From an uncultured Bacilli bacterium (GTDB taxonomy: Bacteria; Bacillota_I; Bacilli_A; RF39; UBA660): a stretch of 57,192 nt of DNA. The stretch lies in NCBI GenBank assembly GCA_934162265.1, contig CAKPHZ010000006.1:1-57192 (forward strand). The letters are read 5' to 3'. The notes beneath the pieces are model-generated. The model was given only the letters and a program-made list of their open reading frames with translations, was not told where the DNA came from and did no database searches. Shown here piece after piece: positions 41,518-51,238 of the stretch (position 1 is the first letter of the stretch; every line of letters starts with the position of its first letter). The translations under genes and the position numbers were made by a program.

Positions 41518-42900
41518 TTAATTTTTTAATACTTTTAATACTTTTTTAATAACTCCTTGGGAATTATAAAGAACTCCACCACCAAATCTTACCATTTTTG
41601 TTGGGAGAGATGGATTATATTTTCCTGATGAACATTTTTCAACTAATTCATTCATGGAAATTCTAGATGTATTTTTTGTTCCAGTTTCATAACACATTGT
41701 TAGTTCATTTCCTTTTACTGTGATTCCTTCTAGTCCTTTTTGAAGACCTGAGTATTTTCCAACTTCTTGAATAGAATTTCCATTTTTTTCATAAAGTGTT
41801 ATTTGGGAACTTGTAAATCCAATAGACTGTGTTGTAACAAGATAGTCTTTATTATTGTAATTTACTTCGGCGATTCCTTGTGTTCTTGGCTCAATTTCAT
41901 ATTTATTTGTTACATGAGATTGAAATGTTTTTGCACCTGATGTACTTTGTACTACTTTTGTTTCATACTCTACAACTTCTCCTTTATGTATTCCATCAAA
42001 AGTTGCAACATATAATTTTCCATCTTTTTGATACAAAGTTGCTGATTTTCCAACTTTTGTTTGAATTGAACTTTCATTATTTGCATCTTTTTCATTAATT
42101 ATAATCTTATTATTTATTGTGGTAGAACTTGCTTCCATATCTGCATTTAAATCTACTACCTTTGACTTAGTTAAATTTTTCTTAATTTTATTATAATCAT
42201 AAATATTTACTGTACCGTTTGAACCTGCAACATAAAGAATATTATTTTTTTCATCATAACTTATTCCACCAACATGTGCTCGATTATTTAATATTATTTC
42301 TCCTGTTAATTTTTTTGTTACTTTATCATAAATATAAATTTTTGAATTTTCTCCTTTTTTATAAGCAGATACAAGGTAATTATTTCCTACTGTTGTTATA
42401 CCTTGGGGAGTGAATCCTTCTTTTTTTATCTCAGGATATTCTAGTGTTTTATTGACAAGCATTTTTAAAAAAATAACTGTTGAAGTTTCAAAATTGTTAT
42501 TGCTTGATAAAATTTTTTCTATTTCTTCTCTTAATCCATCAATTTCACATGCAGTAGAAATCATATTATTTATTGATTGAGCAAAATATTCATTTGCCGT
42601 TGTTAAATTAGAAATCATAGTTTCTAACTCACTTATGTCGCTTTCAAGACTTTCATATCCTGTTATTTGCCATTTTGAATACTCTATTTTTTGAGGAGTC
42701 GTTTCTGTTTTTTCAATAATACGAGTTGAACCAGCAACTTTAGCTCCATTATATTCTGATAATTTATTTATGTTATTTTGCAAATTACTTGAAATTTTTG
42801 AAAGGTTTGATAGTTTTGTCGATATTTTCTGTGATACTTTCAATATATTATCACTACAGCTAATAATAGCAGAAGCAGATACTTTTTTTGTTACACTCAT
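41518..42900 (-). CDS. Helical (WXG/LXG-like) N-terminus fused to a beta-propeller
   Basis: A 460-residue protein in two parts. Residues 1-150 are long helices with regular Ser/Asn/Leu spacing (SDNILKVSQKISTKLSNLSKI and LESDISELETMISNLTTANE) and a Trp in SKWQITGYES, similar in design to the substrate domains of type VII secretion. Residues 160-440 contain repeated blades (GITTVGNNYLVSAYKKG, GGISYDEKNNILYVAGSNG, GIAEVNYNNKDYLVTT, LEGITVKGNELTMCYE) that fit a six-bladed propeller. No signal peptide exists, consistent with non-Sec export. It follows a small WXG-like gene by 26 bases and precedes a lipoprotein. RBS AAAGGGATG. Confidence 0.6.
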   Translation of the reverse strand: MSVTKKVSASAIISCSDNILKVSQKISTKLSNLSKISSNLQNNINKLSEYNGAKVAGSTRIIEKTETTPQKIEYSKWQITGYESLESDISELETMISNLTTANEYFAQSINNMISTACEIDGLREEIEKILSSNNNFETSTVIFLKMLVNKTLEYPEIKKEGFTPQGITTVGNNYLVSAYKKGENSKIYIYDKVTKKLTGEIILNNRAHVGGISYDEKNNILYVAGSNGTVNIYDYNKIKKNLTKSKVVDLNADMEASSTTINNKIIINEKDANNESSIQTKVGKSATLYQKDGKLYVATFDGIHKGEVVEYETKVVQSTSGAKTFQSHVTNKYEIEPRTQGIAEVNYNNKDYLVTTQSIGFTSSQITLYEKNGNSIQEVGKYSGLQKGLEGITVKGNELTMCYETGTKNTSRISMNELVEKCSSGKYNPSLPTKMVRFGGGVLYNSQGVIKKVLKVLKN

Positions 42901-42926
42901 ATATATTTCATCCCTTTTTACTTAAT

Positions 42927-43202
42927 CTATTCTATTATATTTATTGTTGTATAATTTATTTTTTCATCTGAAACTGCAACTTTTTTTGATGATAAATCTC
43001 CAACTTCTTCCAAAGTATTTTTGATTTGATTTATGCTTTTTATTCCACCATCAGTTGTCCAATTAATTTTTAATATTTCTGTTTGATCTATAATTTCAGA
43101 TATGGATTTTTGAATACTATTCATTGTTTCATTAATTTCATCTTGAAGAATGGTTATATTATCAATTGTAGTTTTTACTTCCTCTTCACTTATTTCTTGC
43201 AT
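42927..43202 (-). CDS. Small WXG100-like helical protein
   Basis: A 91-residue acidic helical protein. Two helices (about 5-42 and 53-72) are separated by LKINWTTDGG, where W48 occupies the place of the WXG turn; the motif here is Trp-Thr-Thr-Asp-Gly-Gly instead of WxG. Such proteins pair with the helical N-terminus of type VII substrates. It is first in a three-gene transcript with the propeller protein and the lipoprotein. No EssC-type ATPase or other secretion gene is in the window. Confidence 0.55.
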   Translation of the reverse strand: MQEISEEEVKTTIDNITILQDEINETMNSIQKSISEIIDQTEILKINWTTDGGIKSINQIKNTLEEVGDLSSKKVAVSDEKINYTTINIIE

Positions 43203-43316
43203 AATCTTAACTCCCTTATATTTAATTTTTATTGATAAATTTATTTTATCATAAATTGATATTTGATTTATCTAATTTTTTTACTTTTTTTCTTAAAATA
43301 CATTCATTTGACAAAA

Positions 43317-43340
43317 AAATTACCTAATATTAGGTAATTT
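43317..43340 (-). terminator. Terminator of pepF
   Basis: A perfect 24-bp palindrome, AAATTACCTAAT with its complement, followed on the minus strand by TTTTTTG. It lies at the pepF stop codon. Confidence 0.78.
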
Positions 43341-43342
43341 GA

Positions 43343-45130
43343 CTATTCCTTTATTAACTTTTTAAATTCATCAATAGTATCATTAAACATATTTATAGCA
43401 CTTTCTACTACTTCTTTTTTGGTTAAATCAACTCCTGCTAGTTTTAGAGAATCAATTGGATTCTTTTTGCTACCACATTTTAAGAATGATTTATAATTTT
43501 CTACAGCATTTTCTTTTCCTGATAAGATATCATTTGCAATGTGGCAAGCTGCTGATAAACCAGTTGCATATTTATAAACATAAAAATTATAATAGAAGTG
43601 AGGAATCCTTGCCCATTCATACTGAATTTCTTTTTCAATCACTACATCACTTCCGAAGTATTTTTGGTTTAAAGTATAATATTTTTCTGATAAATAATCC
43701 GCAGTTAGAGGAATATCATTTTCTGCATCTTTGTAAATTGCTTGTTCAAATTCTGCAAACATAGTTTGGCGATAAATTGTTGCTTTAAATAAATTCATTA
43801 AATTATCTAGGATAAATAATTTTTCTTCTTTATTATTACTTGTTTTTAATAAATATTTTGCTAGTAGAATTTCATTTGTAGTAGAGGCTACTTCAGCAAC
43901 AAAGATAGAATAATATCCATACTGATATGGGTTGTTTTTATGTGCATAGTAACTATGCATTGAGTGTCCTGCTTCATGAGCTAAAGTTGATATATCATTA
44001 TAGTTATCCTGATAATTTAGTAATATATAAGGTCTAGTATCATATCCTACACTTGAATATCCTCCTGTTGCTTTTGATTTAGTTGGATAAACATCTACCA
44101 AGTTACTTTCTAATCCTTTTTTTAAAGTGTTGATATAATCTTCTCCTAATATAGATAGGGCTTTTAAGACCGTTTCTTTTGCTTCTTCATATGGATATTT
44201 TTTATCAAAATTTTTTATAAGAGGTGTATAAATATCATATAAATGTAATTCATCTAAGTTTAAGATTTCTTTTTTTAGTGAATAATACTTATAAAGAATA
44301 TTCATATTGTTAGATACTGTATTAATTAAATTATTGTAAATTGTTTCATCTAATTCATCATGGTATAAGCACCACTCAATAGTAGAATTATATTTTTTTA
44401 TTCTAGAAATAGTTATATTTTCATTGATATTTCCTGATAAGGTAGAAGCAAAGGAATTGCTAAATTGTTTGTATGTTTGATAAAGTGTTTTAAAAGCATC
44501 TTTTCTTACTCTTCTATCTTTTGATTCAATATAAATTGAATAATTACTTTCTGTTAGTACTACTTCTTTTTGTGCTTCATCTAAGATAGTTCCAAAGGTT
44601 AAATCAGAGTCTTTTAATAATTCGTAAGTTTGATAATTATTATTCAGCATCTTTGCTAGATTGGAAAGAAGCTTTTCTTCTTCATCAGATAGGGTATGTT
44701 CTTTATAACGAAATTCTCTTTTTAAAATAATTTCATAATCTTTTAATTTTGGCTCTTCTATATAATATTTTTCTATTTCTTTATCATCTTTCTTTAAAAT
44801 AGTTGGTGTTACAAAGAAACTGGCTTTACTCCATTTATCTAATAAATTAGATACTTTTATTTTTAAAGATTGATAAGTATTATTTGAAGTATCTGTATCA
44901 GATAGTAGATTAGTATAAACATATAATTTATCTAAAACTCTAGAAATTTCATAATAGGTATTTATTGTTTCATAAAATTTTTTAGCATTTTCTCCCATTA
45001 TATTTTCATACTTTTTAAAGTCTTCAATTAAATTTTCTGCTTTTTTATAACATTCTTCAAATTCTTCAGTTGATTTAAAAATTTGGGTTAAATCCCATTT
45101 ATATTTTTCATCAATTGTATTTCTATCCAT
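43343..45130 (-). CDS. pepF: Oligoendopeptidase F (M3 family zinc metallopeptidase)
   Basis: A 595-residue cytoplasmic M3B peptidase that degrades short peptides. The zinc site is TLAHEAGHSMHSYYAH near 380 (HEXXH), with the third ligand Glu downstream in AEVASTTNEILLAKYLL. The N-terminal helical domain (WDLTQIFKSTEEFEECYKKAE) and the C-terminal SGKENAVENYKSFLKCGSKKNPIDSLKLAGVDL are characteristic. It is 18 bases after ychF, so the two are co-transcribed. RBS GAGGGAAG. Confidence 0.93.
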   Translation of the reverse strand: MDRNTIDEKYKWDLTQIFKSTEEFEECYKKAENLIEDFKKYENIMGENAKKFYETINTYYEISRVLDKLYVYTNLLSDTDTSNNTYQSLKIKVSNLLDKWSKASFFVTPTILKKDDKEIEKYYIEEPKLKDYEIILKREFRYKEHTLSDEEEKLLSNLAKMLNNNYQTYELLKDSDLTFGTILDEAQKEVVLTESNYSIYIESKDRRVRKDAFKTLYQTYKQFSNSFASTLSGNINENITISRIKKYNSTIEWCLYHDELDETIYNNLINTVSNNMNILYKYYSLKKEILNLDELHLYDIYTPLIKNFDKKYPYEEAKETVLKALSILGEDYINTLKKGLESNLVDVYPTKSKATGGYSSVGYDTRPYILLNYQDNYNDISTLAHEAGHSMHSYYAHKNNPYQYGYYSIFVAEVASTTNEILLAKYLLKTSNNKEEKLFILDNLMNLFKATIYRQTMFAEFEQAIYKDAENDIPLTADYLSEKYYTLNQKYFGSDVVIEKEIQYEWARIPHFYYNFYVYKYATGLSAACHIANDILSGKENAVENYKSFLKCGSKKNPIDSLKLAGVDLTKKEVVESAINMFNDTIDEFKKLIKE

Positions 45131-45148
45131 TTTCTTCCCTCTTTCTTT

Positions 45149-46249
45149 TTAAACATTAAATCTAAAGTGACAGATATCTCCATCTTGCATAAGGTAGTCT
45201 TTTCCTTCTAGGCGCATTTTTCCTGCTTCTTTTACTTTTAGTTCGTTTCCACAGTCAATTAAATCTTGGTAACTCATGACTTCTGCTCGAATAAATCCTT
45301 TTTCGAAATCAGTGTGAATTAATCCTGCACAAGCAGGGGCTTTCATTCCTTTTCTAAAAGTCCATGCTCTTACTTCATCTGGTCCTACAGTAAAGTAAGT
45401 GGCTAGTCCTAAAAGGGAATAAGTACTTTTGATAAGGCTAGATAATCCACTTTCTTCGATGCCTAGTTCTTTTAAAAAGGCTGTTTTTTCTTCTAGTTCT
45501 AATTCTGCTAATTCACTTTCAATTTTGGCACAAATCATTACTACTTCAGTATTTTCTTTTTTTGCATATTCTCTTACTTCTTTTACGTATTCATTTTCTC
45601 CTGCCATGATGGTATCTTCATCAACGTTTGCAACATAAATAATAGGTTTTGCTGTAATAAGGCGAAAACTAGATAAGATTTTTAATTCTTCTTCTGAAAA
45701 TTCTAGTTTTCTTGCAGGGATATTTTTTTCTAAGTTTTCTTTTATGCGAAGAAGTAAGTTATATTCTATTAAATCATCTTTATTCTTCGAAGTTTGTGCT
45801 TTTTTGGCGATTTTGTTAATTCTGTTATCAATAATTTCTAAATCAGAAAAAATTAGTTCTAAGTTGATAACTTCAATATCTCTAATTGGATCGACTTTTC
45901 CATCAACGTGAATAATATTTTTATCATCAAAGCAACGGACAACTTCAACAATTGCATCAACTTCTCTTATATGTGATAAGAATTTGTTCCCTAATCCTTC
46001 ACCAGTAGATGCTCCTTTTACTAGTCCTGCAATGTCGGTAAATTCAAATGTTGTGGGGATTGTCTTGTTTGGCATATACATTTTTTCTAATACTTCTACT
46101 CTTTTATCAGGTACAATTACTGTTCCTACATTTGGTTCAATGGTTGCAAATGGATAATTTGCGGCTAATATTTCTTGTTTTGTGATTGCGTTAAAAAGAG
46201 TTGATTTTCCTACATTTGGTAGGCCTACAATTCCTGCTGTTAAACTCAT
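45149..46249 (-). CDS. ychF: Redox-regulated ATPase YchF (OLA1 family)
   Basis: A 366-residue Obg-related P-loop protein that prefers ATP and binds ribosomes. G1 is GLPNVGKSTLFN near 8, G3 DIAGLVKGASTGEGLGNKFL, and the NKxD position is YVANVDE, the altered G4 that explains ATP use. The C-terminal TGS domain contains LIHTDFEKGFIRAEV and ends DGDICHFRFNV. In Bacillus ychF (yyaF) lies directly before rpsF; here it is 4 kb away, separated by pepF and the WXG cassette. RBS GAAGGAATAAC. Confidence 0.95.
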   Translation of the reverse strand: MSLTAGIVGLPNVGKSTLFNAITKQEILAANYPFATIEPNVGTVIVPDKRVEVLEKMYMPNKTIPTTFEFTDIAGLVKGASTGEGLGNKFLSHIREVDAIVEVVRCFDDKNIIHVDGKVDPIRDIEVINLELIFSDLEIIDNRINKIAKKAQTSKNKDDLIEYNLLLRIKENLEKNIPARKLEFSEEELKILSSFRLITAKPIIYVANVDEDTIMAGENEYVKEVREYAKKENTEVVMICAKIESELAELELEEKTAFLKELGIEESGLSSLIKSTYSLLGLATYFTVGPDEVRAWTFRKGMKAPACAGLIHTDFEKGFIRAEVMSYQDLIDCGNELKVKEAGKMRLEGKDYLMQDGDICHFRFNV

Positions 46250-46337
46250 GTTATTCCTTCTTTCTTTTTGTATTATAGCATAGTTATCTACTATACTTCA
46301 ATTCTTTTTTTGATTTAAAATACTGAATTAAAATAAA

Positions 46338-46378
46338 CAAAAAAAGAAAGATAACTTTTGGGGATTTCTTTCTTATCT
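46338..46378 (-). terminator. Terminator overlapping the 162-residue gene
   Basis: AAGAAAGATAA and TCTTTCTTATCTT pair imperfectly across TTTTGGGG. A T-run follows on the minus strand. It overlaps the end of the upstream gene. Confidence 0.5.
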
Positions 46379-46849
46379 TGCTAATAATCCACAAGAAGGA
46401 ATTCTAGTTAAGGTTGGATTGTCGAATGATATAGCGGGTCTTGTTTTCTTTTTTAGTTTAATTCTCCTACCTAAAAGATGATTGTTTTTTGATACTGGTT
46501 TTCTTACAATATGTTCTTTAGCAATATCTTGTTTTGCCATTTCTCTTATATGCAATAAATTGACATTTAATTCTTTTACTGCATCTTTAAATAAGATACC
46601 AAAAGCAATTTCTTTGTTTCGATTTAACCTTCTTTTGGAGATAAATATTGGGTTGTCTTCTAAAGAGTGATGAATATTTTTAGTCATTTTATTTAAAAGA
46701 TGGTTATACTTTTCTTGTACTTTCTTTGGAACTTTACTCCAACTTCCAAATTGAGTAGTTGGAAATAACTTTTTTATACATTTGGAATAAATTTGTGCAT
46801 CATTTAATCGAAATCTTACTTTTTCTTGATTTACTGTATTTAAATTCAT
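46373..46849 (-). CDS. Uncharacterised basic protein
   Basis: A 158-residue, strongly basic protein I do not recognise. It has many Lys, Arg and His residues, a central FGILFKDAVKELNVNLLHIREMAKQDIAKEHIV helix pair, and a C-terminal tail with LGRRIKLKKKTRPAISF. The charge suggests binding to nucleic acid or membrane. The ATG at 46849 is used because GGGAG lies 6 bases before it, and the upstream GTG is part of that RBS. It stands between ychF and the large surface protein. Confidence 0.6.
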   Translation of the reverse strand: MNLNTVNQEKVRFRLNDAQIYSKCIKKLFPTTQFGSWSKVPKKVQEKYNHLLNKMTKNIHHSLEDNPIFISKRRLNRNKEIAFGILFKDAVKELNVNLLHIREMAKQDIAKEHIVRKPVSKNNHLLGRRIKLKKKTRPAISFDNPTLTRIPSCGLLAR

Positions 46850-46946
46850 TTTATCTCCCACTTTCTATTCTTTTCTTTATATAAAGATTATATCACACAT
46901 TTTTACTTATGATTAAAAATAATTAATTTTTAATGATGTTTCTGTT

Positions 46947-47078
46947 TCAAATTTTATTGTCTTCATTATCAATTAAGTAACCTATTTTTGCTTTATTTCC
47001 TTATTCGTCATATCTGTTCTATCAAGTGAAATATTTTCATCTATGACCGTTTAAAGATCTTTTTATATTGGTTAACAT
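46947..47078 (-). pseudogene. Possible gene remnant
   Basis: A short stretch that reads like protein across frames. On the minus strand MLTNIKRSLN, then after a frame change VIDENISLDRTDMTNKEIKQK, then after another change IGYLIDNEDNKI. Each piece ends in a stop if the frame is not shifted. This looks like a small decayed gene of about 43 codons. It could also be chance in AT-rich DNA. No family is recognised. Confidence 0.35.
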
Positions 47079-47100
47079 GTAGGAATTTTTGTTATTTTTA

Positions 47101-49506
47101 TTATTTATTCCAATTTGATAATGTCTTTTTCCCAAATAGAAAAATTAAAAAGAACACACAAACTAAAATACCTATCGTTATTAAAACATTTAGACTTCCC
47201 GTTGGTGGATTTTTTAAATAATCATCCAAATTATTTTCATTTTGAATATTTGAAATTAGTATTTTTACTTCTGTGTTATTTCCGGACAAATCTTTTATAT
47301 TTATAATTTCTGATGTATTTTTATTATATACTTTTGTTAACTTTAAAGAATCACTTGATAGAGTCCATCCGGATAATCCTAACATTTTTTTATTTGAAGT
47401 TATTGTTACAGTTACATCTTTATTTGTTTTTTTAACAGTACTGTAACTAATATTTAATTTCATTTTTTCTAAATTAAATTTCATTGACGGTCTAAAAATT
47501 ACATAATAATCCTTACCTAATAAAGTTTGCAAACTGGTATAATCATCAGCAATTTTATTTACTTCTCCGGATTCATCTATTCCAACAAAACCAGAAAAAT
47601 CTTTTCCATCTATTGTTATTTTATTATTTTCACTAATGTATATTAAATAATATGTTCCATTTTCTTTTCTGTATATAACATCTTTCCCCTCTGGGTTTTG
47701 AATATTTTTATAAACTAACACATCTCCTGTTTGAAAATTTTCTTTATAAATGGTATCTGCTCTTTCACTTCTACTTTTTGGATATGATTCATTTTCCCAA
47801 TATTTCAAATATACTATTCCATCAGAAGTTGTATATAACCCACCATAATAATTACTAAGCACCATATTACTAAAACTGTTTTCCTTATTCAAATATATAG
47901 TAGGAACCCTATCAGCATTTGCAGGATAATAAGCTAAACCATCCCTTACTTTTATTAAATCTGTAATATCCAATTTATTAATTTCTAAATTAATACCAAA
48001 GGATTCAGTATAAATTTTGGAAATTAGTTCTTGTCCATAAGCTTTTCGATCAGCAATTATTTTTTCTGTTTTATTACTTATAATTTCTTTTTCATTATTT
48101 GATGGGGTATAGGAAATAAAATTCTGAATTGTACTTGATGGTATACCTCCTACAGTCCCAGTTGAAATAATATTCTTTCCCAATAATGAAATATCTTTTT
48201 TTACTGTTACTTTGTATTTTATTTCAGTACTTTGACCGGAACTTAATGTTGAAATCTTCCATTTTATCTTGTTACTTTCTACATTTCCATTAGAATTATC
48301 TAAAATATTAACGTTATCGGAAATATTTTCTATAATTTCTAAATTATTATAGGGTGTTTTGCTGTTATTTTTAACTTTTATTGTATATTCTAGTGTATCT
48401 CCTAAATTGACTATGCTATTATTGAATGTATTTACTGTTTTTTCTATATTTATAGAGCTATAAGTTAGTCTATTTAATGTGCTTTCAGTTATTTTATAGT
48501 CTTTTAATGTACGACCTGTACAAACGCTATCAGCTGGATTGTTACTTTGAGATTTGAAGGTTGCATAGTAATATTTTCCTGTATAATCTCCGTTTTTATT
48601 TTTTAACAAAGGTCTTAATATTGTAAAATATGACATATTTTTCAAAGTATTTATCATTGGACTTCTAGTTGTAGTTGATGAATCTATATATTTGTTAGCT
48701 AAGTATAATTCTCTAAAAGTTCCTTCGTGTACATTATTATTTTCATTAAATATATTTGTAAAACTTAATCCTTTTGTTATTTTTGTCGTCTTTTGTTCAT
48801 GACCAGAACTTGTAGATTCTCTAAGAACTGCATCGATTGGCTCTCCCTCTTTATTGTAAATGATATCATAGACTATAAGTGCATGTCCTGAAGTATTTCC
48901 ACCAGGATGATAACAAATTACATCTCCCACTTGTAATTTATATTCTTTTAAAAGCCTATTAACATATGCATTGATCCCATCTGTCGTTGATAGATCAATA
49001 TTCTTTACATTTCCTTTGTTATCTAAATATGTTGGATTATTATTTTCATTAGTAGTTTTTTGCCAATACTCTACTACATCATTTGTTTCTATATTGTTAG
49101 CATCATAATATTCTCTACCATATGAAATAATTCTTCCTGTACTAGCATATCCACCGTGAATATAAATTCCAAATGCCTGATAGTATACAGAGTAAGTAAA
49201 ATTACTACAAACGCTATAAATAATGCGCTGTGATGTTGCTTCTTCTGGAGAATAAAATCTTGCCAGTCTCCAACTAGAGTATTGAGCTTTTCCTTCTTTT
49301 TGATAATAAGCGTCCGCTACCTCACGTATTGCCTTTTGCTCCTTTGTCAAATTATTATTCGCTTCTACATATCCTATATAAGATTGATAATCTTTTGTCT
49401 TTGTTTGATTAATAGTAATTGTAAAAGTTAATACTATTAGAAATACCATTATTAAAAGTATACAGTTGGGATATATTTTTAATAATTTTCTTATTTGTTC
49501 TTTCAT
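47101..49506 (-). CDS. Large surface protein: NlpC/P60-like domain, DUF11, NPPTG-type anchor
   Basis: An 801-residue surface protein. A signal/anchor helix lies at 13-32. Residues 50-340 hold a probable NlpC/P60 or amidase-type cysteine peptidase fold, with C100 in VCSNFTYSVYYQAFG, then LQVGDVICYH and H208 in SGHALIVYD. Residues about 365-465 are a DUF11-like repeat (LGDTLEYTIKVKNNSKTPYNNLEIIENI). A second NlpC-like region without the Cys follows (GQELISKIYTESFG, FQTGDVLVYKN). The C-terminus has NPPTGS, a hydrophobic helix and a short basic tail, which resembles a sortase signal. It is likely to act on, or attach to, the cell wall. Confidence 0.72.
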   Translation of the reverse strand: MKEQIRKLLKIYPNCILLIMVFLIVLTFTITINQTKTKDYQSYIGYVEANNNLTKEQKAIREVADAYYQKEGKAQYSSWRLARFYSPEEATSQRIIYSVCSNFTYSVYYQAFGIYIHGGYASTGRIISYGREYYDANNIETNDVVEYWQKTTNENNNPTYLDNKGNVKNIDLSTTDGINAYVNRLLKEYKLQVGDVICYHPGGNTSGHALIVYDIIYNKEGEPIDAVLRESTSSGHEQKTTKITKGLSFTNIFNENNNVHEGTFRELYLANKYIDSSTTTRSPMINTLKNMSYFTILRPLLKNKNGDYTGKYYYATFKSQSNNPADSVCTGRTLKDYKITESTLNRLTYSSINIEKTVNTFNNSIVNLGDTLEYTIKVKNNSKTPYNNLEIIENISDNVNILDNSNGNVESNKIKWKISTLSSGQSTEIKYKVTVKKDISLLGKNIISTGTVGGIPSSTIQNFISYTPSNNEKEIISNKTEKIIADRKAYGQELISKIYTESFGINLEINKLDITDLIKVRDGLAYYPANADRVPTIYLNKENSFSNMVLSNYYGGLYTTSDGIVYLKYWENESYPKSRSERADTIYKENFQTGDVLVYKNIQNPEGKDVIYRKENGTYYLIYISENNKITIDGKDFSGFVGIDESGEVNKIADDYTSLQTLLGKDYYVIFRPSMKFNLEKMKLNISYSTVKKTNKDVTVTITSNKKMLGLSGWTLSSDSLKLTKVYNKNTSEIINIKDLSGNNTEVKILISNIQNENNLDDYLKNPPTGSLNVLITIGILVCVFFLIFLFGKKTLSNWNK

Positions 49507-49664
49507 ATATTTCCCTACCTTTTATTAATTATTACTAATGTTTTATTTTTTTAATATTTTTGGTCATTTTCCCCTCCCTTATTGTAAATAAATTATACCA
49601 TAGTTTTACAGAATAATGTATAAAAAGTAATTATCTTTATCAGTATTTTATAGAAAAGAAAAAA

Positions 49665-49697
49665 AGAAACAAATCTTAGAAAAGAAGTGTTTCTTAT
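49665..49697 (-). terminator. Terminator of abgT
   Basis: AAGAAACA and TGTTTCTT form the stem, followed on the minus strand by TTTTTTTC. The stem overlaps the end of the gene. Confidence 0.65.
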
Positions 49698-51238
49698 AAT
49701 GTTACTTTAGTAGCAATTCCTATTGGAATTCCTAAAATATAGAAAATAATTACAATTGCTAACCATAAAACAGTAAATGCTACTGTATATGGTGTCATTA
49801 GGGAAATCGCTCTAGAAATCGTTACAGGGTCATTTTTCTTTTTATTATAAATTTGAAGAAATCCAATTAAGATAACGAAGTAAGTAAACAATGGGGTAAT
49901 TCCTTTTACTGAACTATCTGCTGCTCTAAATACAGCTTGCGCAAATTCTGGTGTAAGGGAACTTTGCATAAACATTGGTACAATAATTGGGGCTAAGATT
50001 GCCCATTTTGTTGATGATACTGGTACTAAGAATGTAGAAACTAATGTTAAGAAAAAAGTTACTAATACTAAAACGATTCCTGTTAACTGTAACTCACTTA
50101 TCCAGTTGGTTAGACTTGCTACTACAAATACTCCTAAATTAGTTTGTTTAAAAATCAAACAAAATTGAGCAGCAAAGAAGATTAAGACAAGAAGTGAAGA
50201 TAAATCTTTTAAGTAATAATTCATTCCATCAACAAAATCACGATTATTTTTGAAAGTTTTTACCCTTAATCCATAAACCAATCCTGCTAACATAAGAAGG
50301 AAACTAAAGATAAATACTGAACCTTTATAAAAGTAAGAATTACTTCCAAATAGTTGATTAACATAGCCTGAATCTTTTAAGTAAAGAAGTAAGCCAGAGA
50401 ATGGTAATCCTGGAATAATACAATAAATAATAGGTAGAAGAATTGCTACTACTGAGATAATTGCAATGATTAGTCCTTTTATTTCTGTTTTTGTTGGTTC
50501 TTGTTTTCTATTTTCAATTTCTTCTTCTTCAAAATTATATTTTCCTAATTTAGGAATGATTACTCTTTCTGTAATAATGGTTCCAATATATGCTACTAAT
50601 AATGTACTTATTATCATAAAAATAAGATTTCCATTTGTTTGAACTTTATAAGTAGCATCTAGGATAGTTGTTGCTGACTTGGTATAAGGTAGAAGACTAC
50701 TATCTAGTGAATTTGCGACAATATTTGCCCCTGATCCAAAGGTTATTCCTGCAAATGCTGCGCAGATCCCCGCGGATGGGTGTCTTCCTAAATCTCTAAA
50801 GAGAATAGCTGCCATAGGAATTAGAATGACATAGCCAACATCATAGAACATTGAGAAAATTACTCCTAATAATACAATTAAGAAAGTTAACATCTTTCTT
50901 GGAAATACTTTGGCTATAACTTTATTTAATGTATTTAAAAATCCTGATTTATAGGCTACTCCTATTCCCATTAATCCTAAGATAAAAGTTCCTAAGGGGG
51001 CAAAATTCATAAAATTAGATAGTAAATTACTGATTAAGTATTGAATTCCTGTTCTGTTGAAAAGATTGTTAATATTTACTACCTGAGATTCCAAATCTCC
51101 TGTTACTGTATTTACTGTGTAATAGTTTGTTTCTAGATTTAAAATTCCACCTATACTACTAATTACCATAACTGATAGGGTTAATACAAGAAACACTAGT
51201 GCAGGATGGAATTTTGTCCGTTTTATTTTATTTTTCAT
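49694..51238 (-). CDS. AbgT-family transporter
   Basis: A 514-residue membrane protein with at least nine transmembrane helices. Characteristic segments are SGFLNTLNKVIAKVFPRKMLTF, YDVGYVILIPMAAILFRDLGRHPSAGICAAFAGITFGSGANIVANSLDS, LVPVSSTKWAILAPIIVPMFM and the C-terminal MTPYTVAFTVLWL. AbgT relatives take up p-aminobenzoyl-glutamate or export sulfonamides using proton flow; which applies here is not decidable from sequence. It overlaps the DUF951 gene by 11 bases. Confidence 0.9.
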   Translation of the reverse strand: MKNKIKRTKFHPALVFLVLTLSVMVISSIGGILNLETNYYTVNTVTGDLESQVVNINNLFNRTGIQYLISNLLSNFMNFAPLGTFILGLMGIGVAYKSGFLNTLNKVIAKVFPRKMLTFLIVLLGVIFSMFYDVGYVILIPMAAILFRDLGRHPSAGICAAFAGITFGSGANIVANSLDSSLLPYTKSATTILDATYKVQTNGNLIFMIISTLLVAYIGTIITERVIIPKLGKYNFEEEEIENRKQEPTKTEIKGLIIAIISVVAILLPIIYCIIPGLPFSGLLLYLKDSGYVNQLFGSNSYFYKGSVFIFSFLLMLAGLVYGLRVKTFKNNRDFVDGMNYYLKDLSSLLVLIFFAAQFCLIFKQTNLGVFVVASLTNWISELQLTGIVLVLVTFFLTLVSTFLVPVSSTKWAILAPIIVPMFMQSSLTPEFAQAVFRAADSSVKGITPLFTYFVILIGFLQIYNKKKNDPVTISRAISLMTPYTVAFTVLWLAIVIIFYILGIPIGIATKVTL

